The position numbers and the translations under genes are program-made. The notes below the pieces were generated by a model, which had not been told where the DNA came from, did no database searches, and saw only the letters and a list, made by a program, of their open reading frames with translations. This document shows positions 1-7,908 of a stretch of 64,000 bases of DNA, piece by piece (the first letter of the stretch is position 1; each line of letters starts with the position of its first letter). The DNA is from Streptomyces sp. NBC_00490 (GTDB lineage Bacteria > Actinomycetota > Actinomycetes > Streptomycetales > Streptomycetaceae). Location: NCBI RefSeq assembly GCF_036013645.1, contig NZ_CP107869.1, positions 9,238,001-9,302,000 on the forward strand, in the 5' to 3' direction.

Positions 1-258
1 GACACCGAGGGAGGTGCGGAGGAACCCCCTTCTGTTCACGGCGAGTTCACTGACCGACGACGTGGAGCGGGGCCCGGCGGATGACGGCATGCTGCTGCCT
101 CTCTTGAGTTCTTCGGCCGTGCGGCCGGGGGAGTCGTGCGATGACAGCCCGTGGGGCGCGGGAGGAGGAGCGAGCCGCGAGGTGCCCCCTGAGGCCTACG
201 AGCGAAGATCTACGGGCGGGTCGTGTCGGACGGGGGTGGGCCCGGCGTCCGGCGGGTG
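1..258. other. No supported gene upstream of the kinase
   Basis: This stretch lies downstream of the stop codon of the kinase gene. Open frames run through it on both strands, but their translations are arginine, glycine and proline rich without any motif, as expected for non-coding GC-rich DNA. I see no hairpin, tRNA or family signature here. Confidence 0.5.
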
Positions 259-1167
259 TCACAGGAGTGAACGCGCCAGCGCCACCGCCCCCTGGACCGG
301 CGGTACCCGCAGCGGTTGTGGCCGGGCCGCGGGCACCCTGTCCGAGAGGGCGGAGGTGAAGGCGTCGTAGAGGAGGGGCTGGGCGAGGACGGTACTGCCC
401 GCGATCACCACGTCGTCCACCGCGACTCCGCGTGCGGCGAGCCGTCCGACGAGAGCGGCCAGCGACCGGCCGCCCTCCTCGATGACCGCGAGGGCGAGCG
501 GTGAGCCCGCCTCGGCGGCGGCGAACACGGCCGGGGCGTGCCGGCCCCACTCGGCGGAGATGTCCTTGGCGGCTTCCATCGCCGCCCCGATCGCGGGGAC
601 TTCGGCGACCTCGAAGGAGGCGACGAGGCCGTGCGCGAGAGCGTCGGGCTCCTCGCCGCGGTCATGGGCCGCCCAGACGGCGCGTGCGGCCTCACGGACG
701 AGACCGGCGGCGCCGCCCTCGTCGCCGAGGACCGCGCCCCAGCCGCCGACCTGGGCCGGGCGTCCGTCGGGGAAGCGGCCCACCGCGACCGAACCGGTAC
801 CGGCCACCAGGCCGACCCCCTTGTCCAGGCCCGCCGCGGGCACGAGGAGTTCGGCGTCGCCCACGACCAGCGCGGGCGCGTCGAAGTGGAGTTGCAGGGC
901 GGTGCGGATCTGAGCGCACTGGCGAGGGGTCTCGCAGGCATGTCCGCCGACCGCCAGAGCGGACGGGCGGGCGCCCGCCGGCAGGGCGTCGGCGGCCAGC
1001 GCGGCGAGCCAGCCGGCGGCGGTCACGGGGTCGTGCGGCCGCCAGCCGCTGCTGGAGCGGACGTGGTCGGCGACCGGGGTGTCGCCCGCGAAGGCGCGCA
1101 GATGCGTCTTGGTGCCGCCCACGTCGATACCGACCACGAGCGGGCCAGAGGGAGTGGCGTCCTGCAC
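259..1167 (-). CDS. BadF/BadG-type sugar kinase (N-acetylglucosamine kinase-like)
   Basis: This 302-residue cytoplasmic protein belongs to the BadF/BadG/BcrA/BcrD ATPase family, whose members include N-acetylglucosamine and glucosamine kinases that make the sugar 6-phosphate. The phosphate-1 loop GIDVGGTKT is at residues 13-21, GDAELL with the candidate catalytic Asp at 103-108, and GTGSVAVG at 123-130. The GTG start is chosen because AGAGGA sits five bases upstream; an upstream ATG (1197) lacks a comparable ribosome site. The gene diverges from a ROK regulator and sugar ABC genes, so it probably phosphorylates the imported sugar. Its promoter lies under a palindromic operator. The exact substrate (GlcNAc, GlcN or another amino sugar) cannot be read from the sequence. 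Confidence 0.85.
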   Translation of the reverse strand: MQDATPSGPLVVGIDVGGTKTHLRAFAGDTPVADHVRSSSGWRPHDPVTAAGWLAALAADALPAGARPSALAVGGHACETPRQCAQIRTALQLHFDAPALVVGDAELLVPAAGLDKGVGLVAGTGSVAVGRFPDGRPAQVGGWGAVLGDEGGAAGLVREAARAVWAAHDRGEEPDALAHGLVASFEVAEVPAIGAAMEAAKDISAEWGRHAPAVFAAAEAGSPLALAVIEEGGRSLAALVGRLAARGVAVDDVVIAGSTVLAQPLLYDAFTSALSDRVPAARPQPLRVPPVQGAVALARSLL

Positions 1168-1297
1168 GGATCCTCTTTCGTCGGTGCGCTGAAGCATGCG
1201 ACGGCGGGCGAAACCGTGCCGGAGGAAGGGCAGTTGAAGCACTAGGGAAGCCCCGGGACGGGCCTCTGACGGACCACGGCAGGCGAGTACCGTGACG

Positions 1298-1321
1298 TTC
1301 GTTAGGAAGTTAACTAACGAA
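1298..1321. promoter_or_regulatory. Palindromic ROK-type operator
   Basis: TTCGTTAG, eight bases, then CTAACGAA form a perfect 8-bp inverted repeat between the divergent kinase and ROK genes. ROK regulators of actinobacteria commonly bind AT-richer dyads of the GTTAG...CTAAC kind. The site overlaps the predicted kinase promoter, so repression of the kinase, and perhaps of the ROK gene, by the adjacent regulator is the simplest reading. A related dyad lies upstream of the chitosanase gene at 54935-54957. Confidence 0.65.
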
Positions 1322-1335
1322 GTACAGTGCGTCAA
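1307..1335 (-). promoter_or_regulatory. Candidate promoter of the sugar kinase gene
   Basis: On the minus strand TTGACG (1335-1330) is followed after exactly 17 bases by TAACTT (1312-1307), a good match to a housekeeping-type promoter. Transcription would begin near 1300 and leave a leader of about 130 bases before the GTG start. The palindrome at 1298-1321 covers the -10 element and most of the spacer. Confidence 0.55.
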
Positions 1336-1465
1336 GAGAAATCGCGCACTCGACCACCGCAGGGCCGCTGCGGGGCGGGAACGCGTGACGTCATGGCATC
1401 CCATCGCCGCACCCCGTGAAGACGCTTCGACCGGGGGCGCGGCGCTCGACCTCCGTGGGAGAACT

Positions 1466-2608
1466 GTGGAACACGACGTGGCGGAAGCCCCCCGTCTGAC
1501 CGAGAGCGCCAGCGCTGTCTTCGCCGTGCTGGCACAGGCCGGCACGGCTACCCGCCCGCAGCTCGCGAGCCTTGCGGGCCTGTCGAAGCCGACGGTGTCC
1601 TCCGCCGTCGCGGAACTCGAGAGCGCCCGCCTCGCCGCCCACTCCGGCACCGCCTCCGGCGCCACCGGGCGCTCCGCCGCCGTATACGGCCTGGGACCGG
1701 CCGCCGGAGCGGTGCTCGCCGTCGACCTCGGCCCCGCCCTCACCCGGGTGCGCGGCTGCGCCCTGGACGGCACCCTGCTCGCCCAGGCCACCGGCTCCCG
1801 GGACGAGGCCGCGGACGTCGTGCGCGAGGCCGTCTTCGCGCTGCCCGACGGCGCTCCGCTGCGCTCCATCGTCGTCGCCGTCGGTGACGTCACCGCGGAG
1901 CAGGACGGCGCGGGAGCCCGCCCCGCCACCGCCAAGGCGGGGCCCGTCTTCGACGCCATGGCCGTCGCGCTGCCGAAGGGCGTCCCGGTCCATCTCGAGA
2001 ACAACGTCAATTGCGCCGCGCTGGCCGAGCTGCACGAGGGCGCCGCCCGGGGCCGCGCCTCCTTCGGCTATCTGCGGATCGGCGTCGGTATCGGTCTCGG
2101 CATCGTCGTCGGCGGCCACGTGCTGCGCGGGGCCAATGGGGCCGCCGGTGAGCTCGCCCGGCTGCCATACCCCTGGGACGAGGGCGTTCAGCCGCGTCAG
2201 GAGGCCCTGGAGGAGTACATCGGTGCCCGCTCGCTGGTACGCCGGGCCGCCGATGCCTGGACGGAGGCCGACGGGCCCTGCCCGCGCACCCCGGACGAGC
2301 TCTTCGCCCTGGCCCAGGAGGGCCGGGCGGCGGCCCGTACGGTCGTGGACCGGCACGCCGCCGACATCGGCCGCCTGGCCGCCGCGGTGACCGCCGTACT
2401 GGACCCCGGACTGATCGTGCTGGGCGGCAGCACCGGCGCCGATCCCCAGCTGCTGGCGGGGGTGCGGGCGGAGATGGCGCGGCTGAGCTGGCCCACCGAG
2501 GTGGTCAGCAGCACGGTGGGTGATCTCGGCACCGTCGTGGGTGCTTCCCGGCTCGCTGTGGCCCGGGGAGTCCAAACCGTGACCGATGTGGCGCGGGCCA
2601 AGGATTGA
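1466..2608 (+). CDS. ROK-family transcriptional regulator
   Basis: This 380-residue regulator has an N-terminal winged helix-turn-helix (about 12-60, with LASLAGLSKPTVSSAVAELE) followed by a ROK sugar-kinase-like domain (about 75-380; GVGIGLGIVVGG and GANGAAGELA). The cysteine-rich zinc motif usual after GAAGE-type sequences in ROK proteins is absent; YPWDEGVQPRQE stands there instead, so the inducer pocket may lack the structural zinc. The GTG start at 1466 is chosen for the GGGAGA ribosome site just before it. The frame is open upstream to 1292, but that extension would run through the operator and looks non-coding. It probably represses the divergent kinase and perhaps the downstream transporter genes. 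Confidence 0.85.
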   Translation: MEHDVAEAPRLTESASAVFAVLAQAGTATRPQLASLAGLSKPTVSSAVAELESARLAAHSGTASGATGRSAAVYGLGPAAGAVLAVDLGPALTRVRGCALDGTLLAQATGSRDEAADVVREAVFALPDGAPLRSIVVAVGDVTAEQDGAGARPATAKAGPVFDAMAVALPKGVPVHLENNVNCAALAELHEGAARGRASFGYLRIGVGIGLGIVVGGHVLRGANGAAGELARLPYPWDEGVQPRQEALEEYIGARSLVRRAADAWTEADGPCPRTPDELFALAQEGRAAARTVVDRHAADIGRLAAAVTAVLDPGLIVLGGSTGADPQLLAGVRAEMARLSWPTEVVSSTVGDLGTVVGASRLAVARGVQTVTDVARAKD

Positions 2609-2650
2609 CGGGTTCCGGCTCGGTCTGCCAATGTCCGGACAAGCGCTTTC
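2605..2650 (+). promoter_or_regulatory. Candidate promoter and LacI-like operator of the sugar ABC operon
   Basis: TTGACG overlaps the ROK stop codon region (2605-2610) and is followed after 18 bases by CAATGT. Immediately downstream lies AAGCGCTT (2641-2648), an 8-bp palindrome with the central CG of LacI/GalR-type operators. The dyad differs from the ROK operator at 1298, so the transporter genes may answer to a second regulator. The remaining leader up to 2884 has no clear structure. Confidence 0.35.
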
Positions 2651-2884
2651 TAAGTCGGCCGGGACGCCGGCTTGGAGCGAGCGTCCCGCCCGTACTCGAC
2701 GTACGGCAACCGCACGAGGGCGTGCCCGTGCGGTGACGGCCATGAAGGCCGGGGATCCTCGCCCGTCAGGATGACGCGGCCGGGCGAGGCCGCGCCCCCG
2801 GAAAGTGACTTCTCCTGCAAAATGCACCCGTGCCGCCATGATCGGCGCCGTGCTCCGTCCCCTGCGACGAAAAAGGGATCGAAG

Positions 2885-4204
2885 ATGACCAATGTAGGTG
2901 TACGGCGCTCCAGCCGACTCGGCCGCGGCATGCGCCGCATGGTTCCCCTCGCCGCCGTTGCCTCGGCCGGCGCCCTGCTGCTCTCCGCCTGCGGAGGGGG
3001 CTCCGACTCGGGCGGTACCTCCAAGTCGCTGACGTTCTGGATCTCGACGGTTCCGGGGCAGGACGCGGGCTGGAAGAAGATGGTGGCGCAGTACAAGAAG
3101 GAGACCGGCGTCGCCGTCAAGCTCGTCAACATCCCCTACGACGGCTACACGACGAAGCTGCACAACGCCGCGCAGGCGAACTCGCTGCCCGACGTGGCGG
3201 CCGTGCCGGCGCTGGACCCGATCTGGTCGAACAAGCTGATCGACCTCGGCTCCATCGCCAACAACAAGACCAACAAGATCAACGCCAACTTCGTCGCCAA
3301 GGACTCGTCCGGGAAGGTGCTGTCCATCCCCTCGGACGTCACCGCGTCCGGCATGTTCATCAACAAGTCCCTCTTCGAGAAGGCCGGTGTCTCCTTCCCG
3401 ACCTCGCCCTCGAAGACCTGGACCTGGACGGAGTTCATCAAGGCGGCGAACGAGGTCCGGGAGAAGACCGACGCCAAGTACTCCCTGACGTTCGACCAGT
3501 CGCCCTCCCGGCTGCGCGCCATGGTGTACGAGATGGGCGGTCAGTACGTCCACGCGGACTCCTCCGGCAAGTTCTCGGTGGACGCGGCGACCAAGAAGGC
3601 CGTGAACACCTTCGTCGGCTGGAACGACGACAAGACCATGCCGAAGTCGGTGTGGACCAGCGGTGCCGACCCGTCGGCCATGTTCCAGAGCGGTGACGTC
3701 GTCGCCTACTGGTCCGGTGTGTGGCAGGTTCCCGCCTTCGCCGACAGCATCAAGAAGTTCGAGTGGGCGAGCGTCCCGACGCCCGCCCAGCCGGTGCAGG
3801 CCAGCGACGTCAACAGTGGTGGCATGACGGTGGGCTTCAACAACAACAAGGACGCGTCCGCCGCCGCGACGAAGTTCCTGTCCTGGCTGTACGAGCCGGC
3901 CCACTACCAGGCGCTGTGCGAGGCGTCCGGGTTCCTGCCGGTCGAGAGCGGTCTGAACCCGAAGTACCCCTTCAAGTCCGAGGCGGCGCAGGCGGCGTTC
4001 AAGCTCTACAACGAGTCGATCCCGCTCTACGCCCCGATCTCCGGCTACTTCAACAGCGCGCAGACGAACTGGGTGCTGAAGGGCAAGAGCCTCACCGAGG
4101 ACCCGACCAAGACGGAGCTCGGCAAGGCGATCAACGGCCAGCAGTCGGCCGACAAGGCCCTGCAGAACATCGTGGACGGCTACAACCAGCAGGTCGGCGG
4201 CTGA
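2885..4204 (+). CDS. Sugar ABC transporter substrate-binding lipoprotein
   Basis: This 439-residue protein is an extracellular solute-binding protein of family 1 type. It starts with basic residues, a hydrophobic stretch and the lipobox LLLSAC with the lipidated Cys at 36, followed by a glycine/serine linker. The mature part begins LTFWISTVPGQD, as in carbohydrate-binding members. ATG 2885 is chosen over the longer frame from 2672 because the signal peptide begins here and AAAAGGG lies upstream. It would capture an oligosaccharide at the outer membrane face and hand it to the two permeases that follow. The lysine- and asparagine-rich sequence is usual for secreted binding proteins and does not suggest transfer. 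Confidence 0.92.
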   Translation: MTNVGVRRSSRLGRGMRRMVPLAAVASAGALLLSACGGGSDSGGTSKSLTFWISTVPGQDAGWKKMVAQYKKETGVAVKLVNIPYDGYTTKLHNAAQANSLPDVAAVPALDPIWSNKLIDLGSIANNKTNKINANFVAKDSSGKVLSIPSDVTASGMFINKSLFEKAGVSFPTSPSKTWTWTEFIKAANEVREKTDAKYSLTFDQSPSRLRAMVYEMGGQYVHADSSGKFSVDAATKKAVNTFVGWNDDKTMPKSVWTSGADPSAMFQSGDVVAYWSGVWQVPAFADSIKKFEWASVPTPAQPVQASDVNSGGMTVGFNNNKDASAAATKFLSWLYEPAHYQALCEASGFLPVESGLNPKYPFKSEAAQAAFKLYNESIPLYAPISGYFNSAQTNWVLKGKSLTEDPTKTELGKAINGQQSADKALQNIVDGYNQQVGG

Positions 4205-4325
4205 TCGTCGGCCACAGGGGCGGGCGGCGGGTCCGACACACCGCCGCCCGGCCCTGGGCGCCGCATGACGCCGGGCCCATGGCGTGAGCCCACCGCAATC
4301 CATCCACCAGCACGGAGTCAGGAAG

Positions 4326-5237
4326 ATGACAAAACGCGCCTCGGACGTGTCCGTGAGCCCGCCCAGGAGACGCAGTAAGTACACCCTTGCGCCGCTCGTC
4401 CTCATCGCGGCCAATGTCGTGCTCTTCTCGCTGTTCTTCGTCTGGCCGGCGGTGATCGGGCTCGTCTACTCCTTCACGAACTACACGGGCGTAGGGGCGT
4501 TCCAGTTCGTCGGTCTGGACAACTACCAGAACCTGTTCGGCGACTCCATCTTCTACGACGCGCTGGGCCGGACACTGCTGTACGCCGTGCTCGTCGTGCC
4601 GCTGAACTTCGTGCTCTCGCTGCTCATCGCCAACCTGGTGGTCAGCAAGCAGGCCAAGGGCGCGTCGATCGCCCGTGTCGTCTTCTTCATCCCGTGGCTC
4701 ATCTCGCCCATCGTCGTGGGCGTGCTGTGGCGGTGGCTGTTCGGCGAGAACTTCGGACTGATCAACTACGTCATAGAGAAGCTCGGCGGGGACCCGATCG
4801 CGTGGCAGTCGAACGCGGACCTGTCGCTGGGCGTGGTCGTGATGGCGGGCGCCTGGTGGGGCACGGCCTTCTCGATGCTGCTGTTCATCGCCGCGATCAA
4901 GAACGTGCCCACCTCGTACTACGAGGCGGCCTCACTCGACGGCGCGGGCCCCTGGCGCCAGTTCATCAGCATCACCCTGCCGAGCATCGCGCCGACCTCC
5001 TTCATCGTCATCCTGCTCAACACGATCAACGCGATGAAGGAATACCCGCTCTTCCTCGCCCTCAACAACGGCGGACCGGGCACGTCGAACAACCTGCTCG
5101 TCCAGTACATCTACCAAACCGGCTTCAAAACGGGCCAGATCGGCTACGCGAGCGCCGCGTCGTTCGTGCTCATGCTCATCCTGATGGCCGTCGCGATCAT
5201 CCAGCTGATCGTCAACCGGCGGATGGAGAACCGATGA
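4326..5237 (+). CDS. Sugar ABC transporter permease (MalF-like)
   Basis: This 303-residue inner-membrane protein has about six transmembrane helices, the first at residues 18-42. The cytoplasmic EAA loop (YYEAASLDGAGPWRQFISIT) is near residues 200-219 and contacts the ATPase. ATG 4326 follows GTCAGGAAG; the frame opens slightly earlier at 4284 but that part is not signal-like. It overlaps the next permease gene by ATGA, so translation is probably coupled. No ATPase gene is in the operon; in Streptomyces such importers normally share the multitasking ATPase MsiK, which would be encoded elsewhere. Confidence 0.92.
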   Translation: MTKRASDVSVSPPRRRSKYTLAPLVLIAANVVLFSLFFVWPAVIGLVYSFTNYTGVGAFQFVGLDNYQNLFGDSIFYDALGRTLLYAVLVVPLNFVLSLLIANLVVSKQAKGASIARVVFFIPWLISPIVVGVLWRWLFGENFGLINYVIEKLGGDPIAWQSNADLSLGVVVMAGAWWGTAFSMLLFIAAIKNVPTSYYEAASLDGAGPWRQFISITLPSIAPTSFIVILLNTINAMKEYPLFLALNNGGPGTSNNLLVQYIYQTGFKTGQIGYASAASFVLMLILMAVAIIQLIVNRRMENR

Positions 5238-6136
5238 CCACCACAGACACGCCGCGCAAGATCGACGCCGGTTCCGTACGGGCCGTCTCCAAGAAGCGGC
5301 CCCGCGGGGTGAGCAGCGGCGGGCTCCGGCGCGCGGTGCCCGCGACGACACTGCTGTGGATCCTGGCCGCCCTCTACGGGCTGCCGGTGCTGTGGTTCGT
5401 CCTCAGCTCCTTCAAGCCGGCGGGAGACCTGTTCTCCCTTCCGCTGACGGTGCTTCCGCACGACCCCACCCTGTCGGGTTACAAGGCGGCGTGGGACAGC
5501 GCCAACTTCTCCCAGTACTTCGTCAACACGGCCATCGTGTGCGTGGTCACCACGGTCCTCACCGTGGGAGCCAGCTGCTGCACCGGGTACGCGCTGGCCA
5601 AGTACGACAACAAGTGGCTCAAGTTCTTCTTCATCTGCATCCTGGCCACCACGATGCTGCCGGGCGAGGTCATGCTCGCCCCGGAGTTCCTGGTCGTCCG
5701 CGACCTCGGCCTCTACAACTCCTTCGGCGGCATCATCCTCCCGGCGGTGCTCACCGCGACCGGCTGCTTCATGTTCCGCCAGTTCTTCCTGACGGTGCCC
5801 GACGAACTCATCGAGGCCGCCCGCATCGACGGGGCGCGTGAGCTGTCGATCTTCCTGAGGATCATGGTGCCGATCTCCCGGCCCATCATGCTGACGCTCG
5901 CCATCCTGTCGTTCCAGTGGCGGTGGAACGACTACATCTGGCCGCTGCTGATGCTCAACGACCCCGACAAGTTCACCGTGCAGATCGGCATCCAGAGCCT
6001 CGTCGGGGCACAGAACATCAACTGGTCGGTGCTGCTCGGCGGATCGGTCATCTCCATGATCCCGCTGATCGCCGTCTTCCTGGTGTTCCAGCGTTACGTC
6101 ATGAGCGCCGACATCAACGCCGGACTGAAGGACTGA
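5234..6136 (+). CDS. Sugar ABC transporter permease (MalG-like)
   Basis: This 300-residue second permease of the importer carries an N-terminal basic tail, six predicted membrane helices, and the EAA loop IEAARIDGARELSIFLRIMV near residues 195-214. The ATG overlaps the stop of the preceding gene. The longer open frame reaching back to 4694 is only a shadow of the first permease. With the upstream lipoprotein and permease it forms a CUT1-type carbohydrate importer. The next gene begins two bases after its stop codon, so the enzymes that follow are almost certainly co-transcribed. Confidence 0.92.
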   Translation: MTTTDTPRKIDAGSVRAVSKKRPRGVSSGGLRRAVPATTLLWILAALYGLPVLWFVLSSFKPAGDLFSLPLTVLPHDPTLSGYKAAWDSANFSQYFVNTAIVCVVTTVLTVGASCCTGYALAKYDNKWLKFFFICILATTMLPGEVMLAPEFLVVRDLGLYNSFGGIILPAVLTATGCFMFRQFFLTVPDELIEAARIDGARELSIFLRIMVPISRPIMLTLAILSFQWRWNDYIWPLLMLNDPDKFTVQIGIQSLVGAQNINWSVLLGGSVISMIPLIAVFLVFQRYVMSADINAGLKD

Positions 6137-6138
6137 CC

Positions 6139-7857
6139 GTGCCCAGCCCGCTCGACCACGAGTTCGTCCGGTCGGCGGCCCGCGCCGCCGACCGGACGGC
6201 CGCCCCGCTGGCGGCCGGCCCCGACGAGGAACCCACCGGCGTGCCGCACCGTGGTCTGGCGCGCCGGGTGAAGACCCTGGTCGCGGCGTACCGCTCCCCG
6301 GACTCGGCACTGCACGGCAGCGCACAGGCCGTCGCCGCCGCGATGACCCACCTCCGCGCCCTGCGGTCCGTGCAGACGGCCTCCGGCCTCTTCGCGGGCG
6401 GCGACAACGTCCAGTCACCGCCGGACTCCGCCTTCACCGTCAACGACGTGTGCGACGCGCACGTCCTCGCCGCCGGCGCGGGTCCGGAACTGGGCGACGT
6501 CACGGCAGCGCTCGCCGAGATCGCCGGCGCCGCCACCGAGAGTCTCCTGACCGGTGGCGTGCACACCCCGAACCACCGCTGGGAGCTGTCCGCGGCGCTC
6601 GCCCGTCTGCACCGGTCCTTCCCGGACGACCGGCTGCTCGCCCGCGTCGAGGAGTGGCTCGCCGAGGGCGTCGACATCGACACGGAGGGCCTGTACTCGG
6701 AACGCAGTGCCGTCTACGCGTCCATCGTGACCAACCCGGCGCTGCTGTTGCTGGCCGAGGTGCTCGGGCGCACCGACCTGCTGGACGCCGTCGAACGCAA
6801 CCTTGCTGCGACCCTGGACCTGATCAGGCCGGACGGCACGGTGGAGACCGTCCACTCGCGCCGCCAGGACCAGAGGCTTTCGTTCGCGCTGTGGCCCTAC
6901 CTGCCGCACTACCGGCTGCTCGCGATCCGCACCGGCCGGGGCGACTTCGCCCGCGCGGCCCGCCTGGCGGCCGCCGACGGCATCGACGACCCCGACCTGC
7001 TCGCCCAGACCCTCCTCACCCCGGACCTGTGCCGAGCCCTGCCGGCCCCGGACGCGGAGAAGCTCCCGCGCCACCGGTACCTCCCCACCGCACGCCTCGC
7101 CGCGCACACCTCGGCCGCCGCGCACACCGTGGTGTACGGCGGCTCCGACGTGCCCGAGCACCGGCGCATCCGCTCGGGCCTCGCCTGCAACCCCACCTTC
7201 CTGCGGCTGTTCGCCGGTGCCGCCGTCCTCGACTCGGTCCGCGTCTCGCGGGCGTTCTTCGACCTGGGCCCGTTCCGTGCCGCCGACATGGAACAGCTCG
7301 CCGACAACCGGTACCGGCTCACCCAGACCCTCACCACCGCCTACTACCAGCCGCTCCCGAAGGACCGGAGGCGCGACGACGGCGCCTACCGCCTGGTGGA
7401 CGAGGGCCGCTTCTCCGCGGCGATGGCCTTCCCCGACCGCCCTCAGGACGAGGTCTCCCACGCGACCCAGGTCGAGGTCGACCTGCGGGAGGACGGGGCC
7501 GACCTGCGGATCGACATCACCGGACCACCCGTGCCCTGGGCCCTCGAACTGACCTTCCGCCCGGGTGGCGTGCCCGTGGGCGCCGTACCGATCGGCGACG
7601 GACGCTGGTGCCTGACGAGCGGGCCGATGACCTACCGGGTAGGCGACGACGAGATCCGCGTCGAGGCCGACGTCGAGGCGGGCGAACCGTTGGCCGGGCC
7701 GGACCGGAGCGACGTACTACGGTACGACCCGGGCCAGGACTACACCGTGGTCGGCGGCACCGATGAGACGGCCGGGAACCGTGTCTACCTCGGTGGAGTC
7801 GGCCCGCACACACTGACCGTCGCACTGCGCGCCCGCCGGCCCGCACCTCCCGTGTGA
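6139..7857 (+). CDS. Cytoplasmic toroid-type glycan enzyme, unknown family (1)
   Basis: This 572-residue protein has no signal peptide. The first two thirds are helical with the look of an alpha/alpha toroid (NHRWELSAALARL near 145-157; YSERSAVYASIVTNPALLLL near 190-209). The last third is rich in beta strands and resembles the C-terminal sandwich of heparinase II/III-like lyases and related hydrolases. I do not recognise a named family and cannot assign catalytic residues; conserved His, Glu and Tyr in those helices are candidates. The GTG start lies two bases after the permease stop, so the product probably acts inside the cell on the imported oligosaccharide, either as a lyase or an exo-glycosidase. 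Confidence 0.6.
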   Translation: MPSPLDHEFVRSAARAADRTAAPLAAGPDEEPTGVPHRGLARRVKTLVAAYRSPDSALHGSAQAVAAAMTHLRALRSVQTASGLFAGGDNVQSPPDSAFTVNDVCDAHVLAAGAGPELGDVTAALAEIAGAATESLLTGGVHTPNHRWELSAALARLHRSFPDDRLLARVEEWLAEGVDIDTEGLYSERSAVYASIVTNPALLLLAEVLGRTDLLDAVERNLAATLDLIRPDGTVETVHSRRQDQRLSFALWPYLPHYRLLAIRTGRGDFARAARLAAADGIDDPDLLAQTLLTPDLCRALPAPDAEKLPRHRYLPTARLAAHTSAAAHTVVYGGSDVPEHRRIRSGLACNPTFLRLFAGAAVLDSVRVSRAFFDLGPFRAADMEQLADNRYRLTQTLTTAYYQPLPKDRRRDDGAYRLVDEGRFSAAMAFPDRPQDEVSHATQVEVDLREDGADLRIDITGPPVPWALELTFRPGGVPVGAVPIGDGRWCLTSGPMTYRVGDDEIRVEADVEAGEPLAGPDRSDVLRYDPGQDYTVVGGTDETAGNRVYLGGVGPHTLTVALRARRPAPPV

Positions 7858-7908
7858 CCCCGACGACCCACGCCATGGCCATCTCCGGCATGAAGGGCTG
7901 ATCCACCC

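Noticed and set aside
2641..2648. DasR site for the sugar locus
   Set aside because: The palindrome lacks the ACTGGTCTAGACCAGT-like dre pattern; its core fits LacI-type proteins better.
1391..4414. Long antisense open frame (1007 codons) across the ROK and binding-protein genes
   Set aside because: Its translation is low-complexity Arg/Gly/Val with no domain, and the opposite strand encodes clear family proteins. Long antisense frames are a by-product of high GC at third positions.
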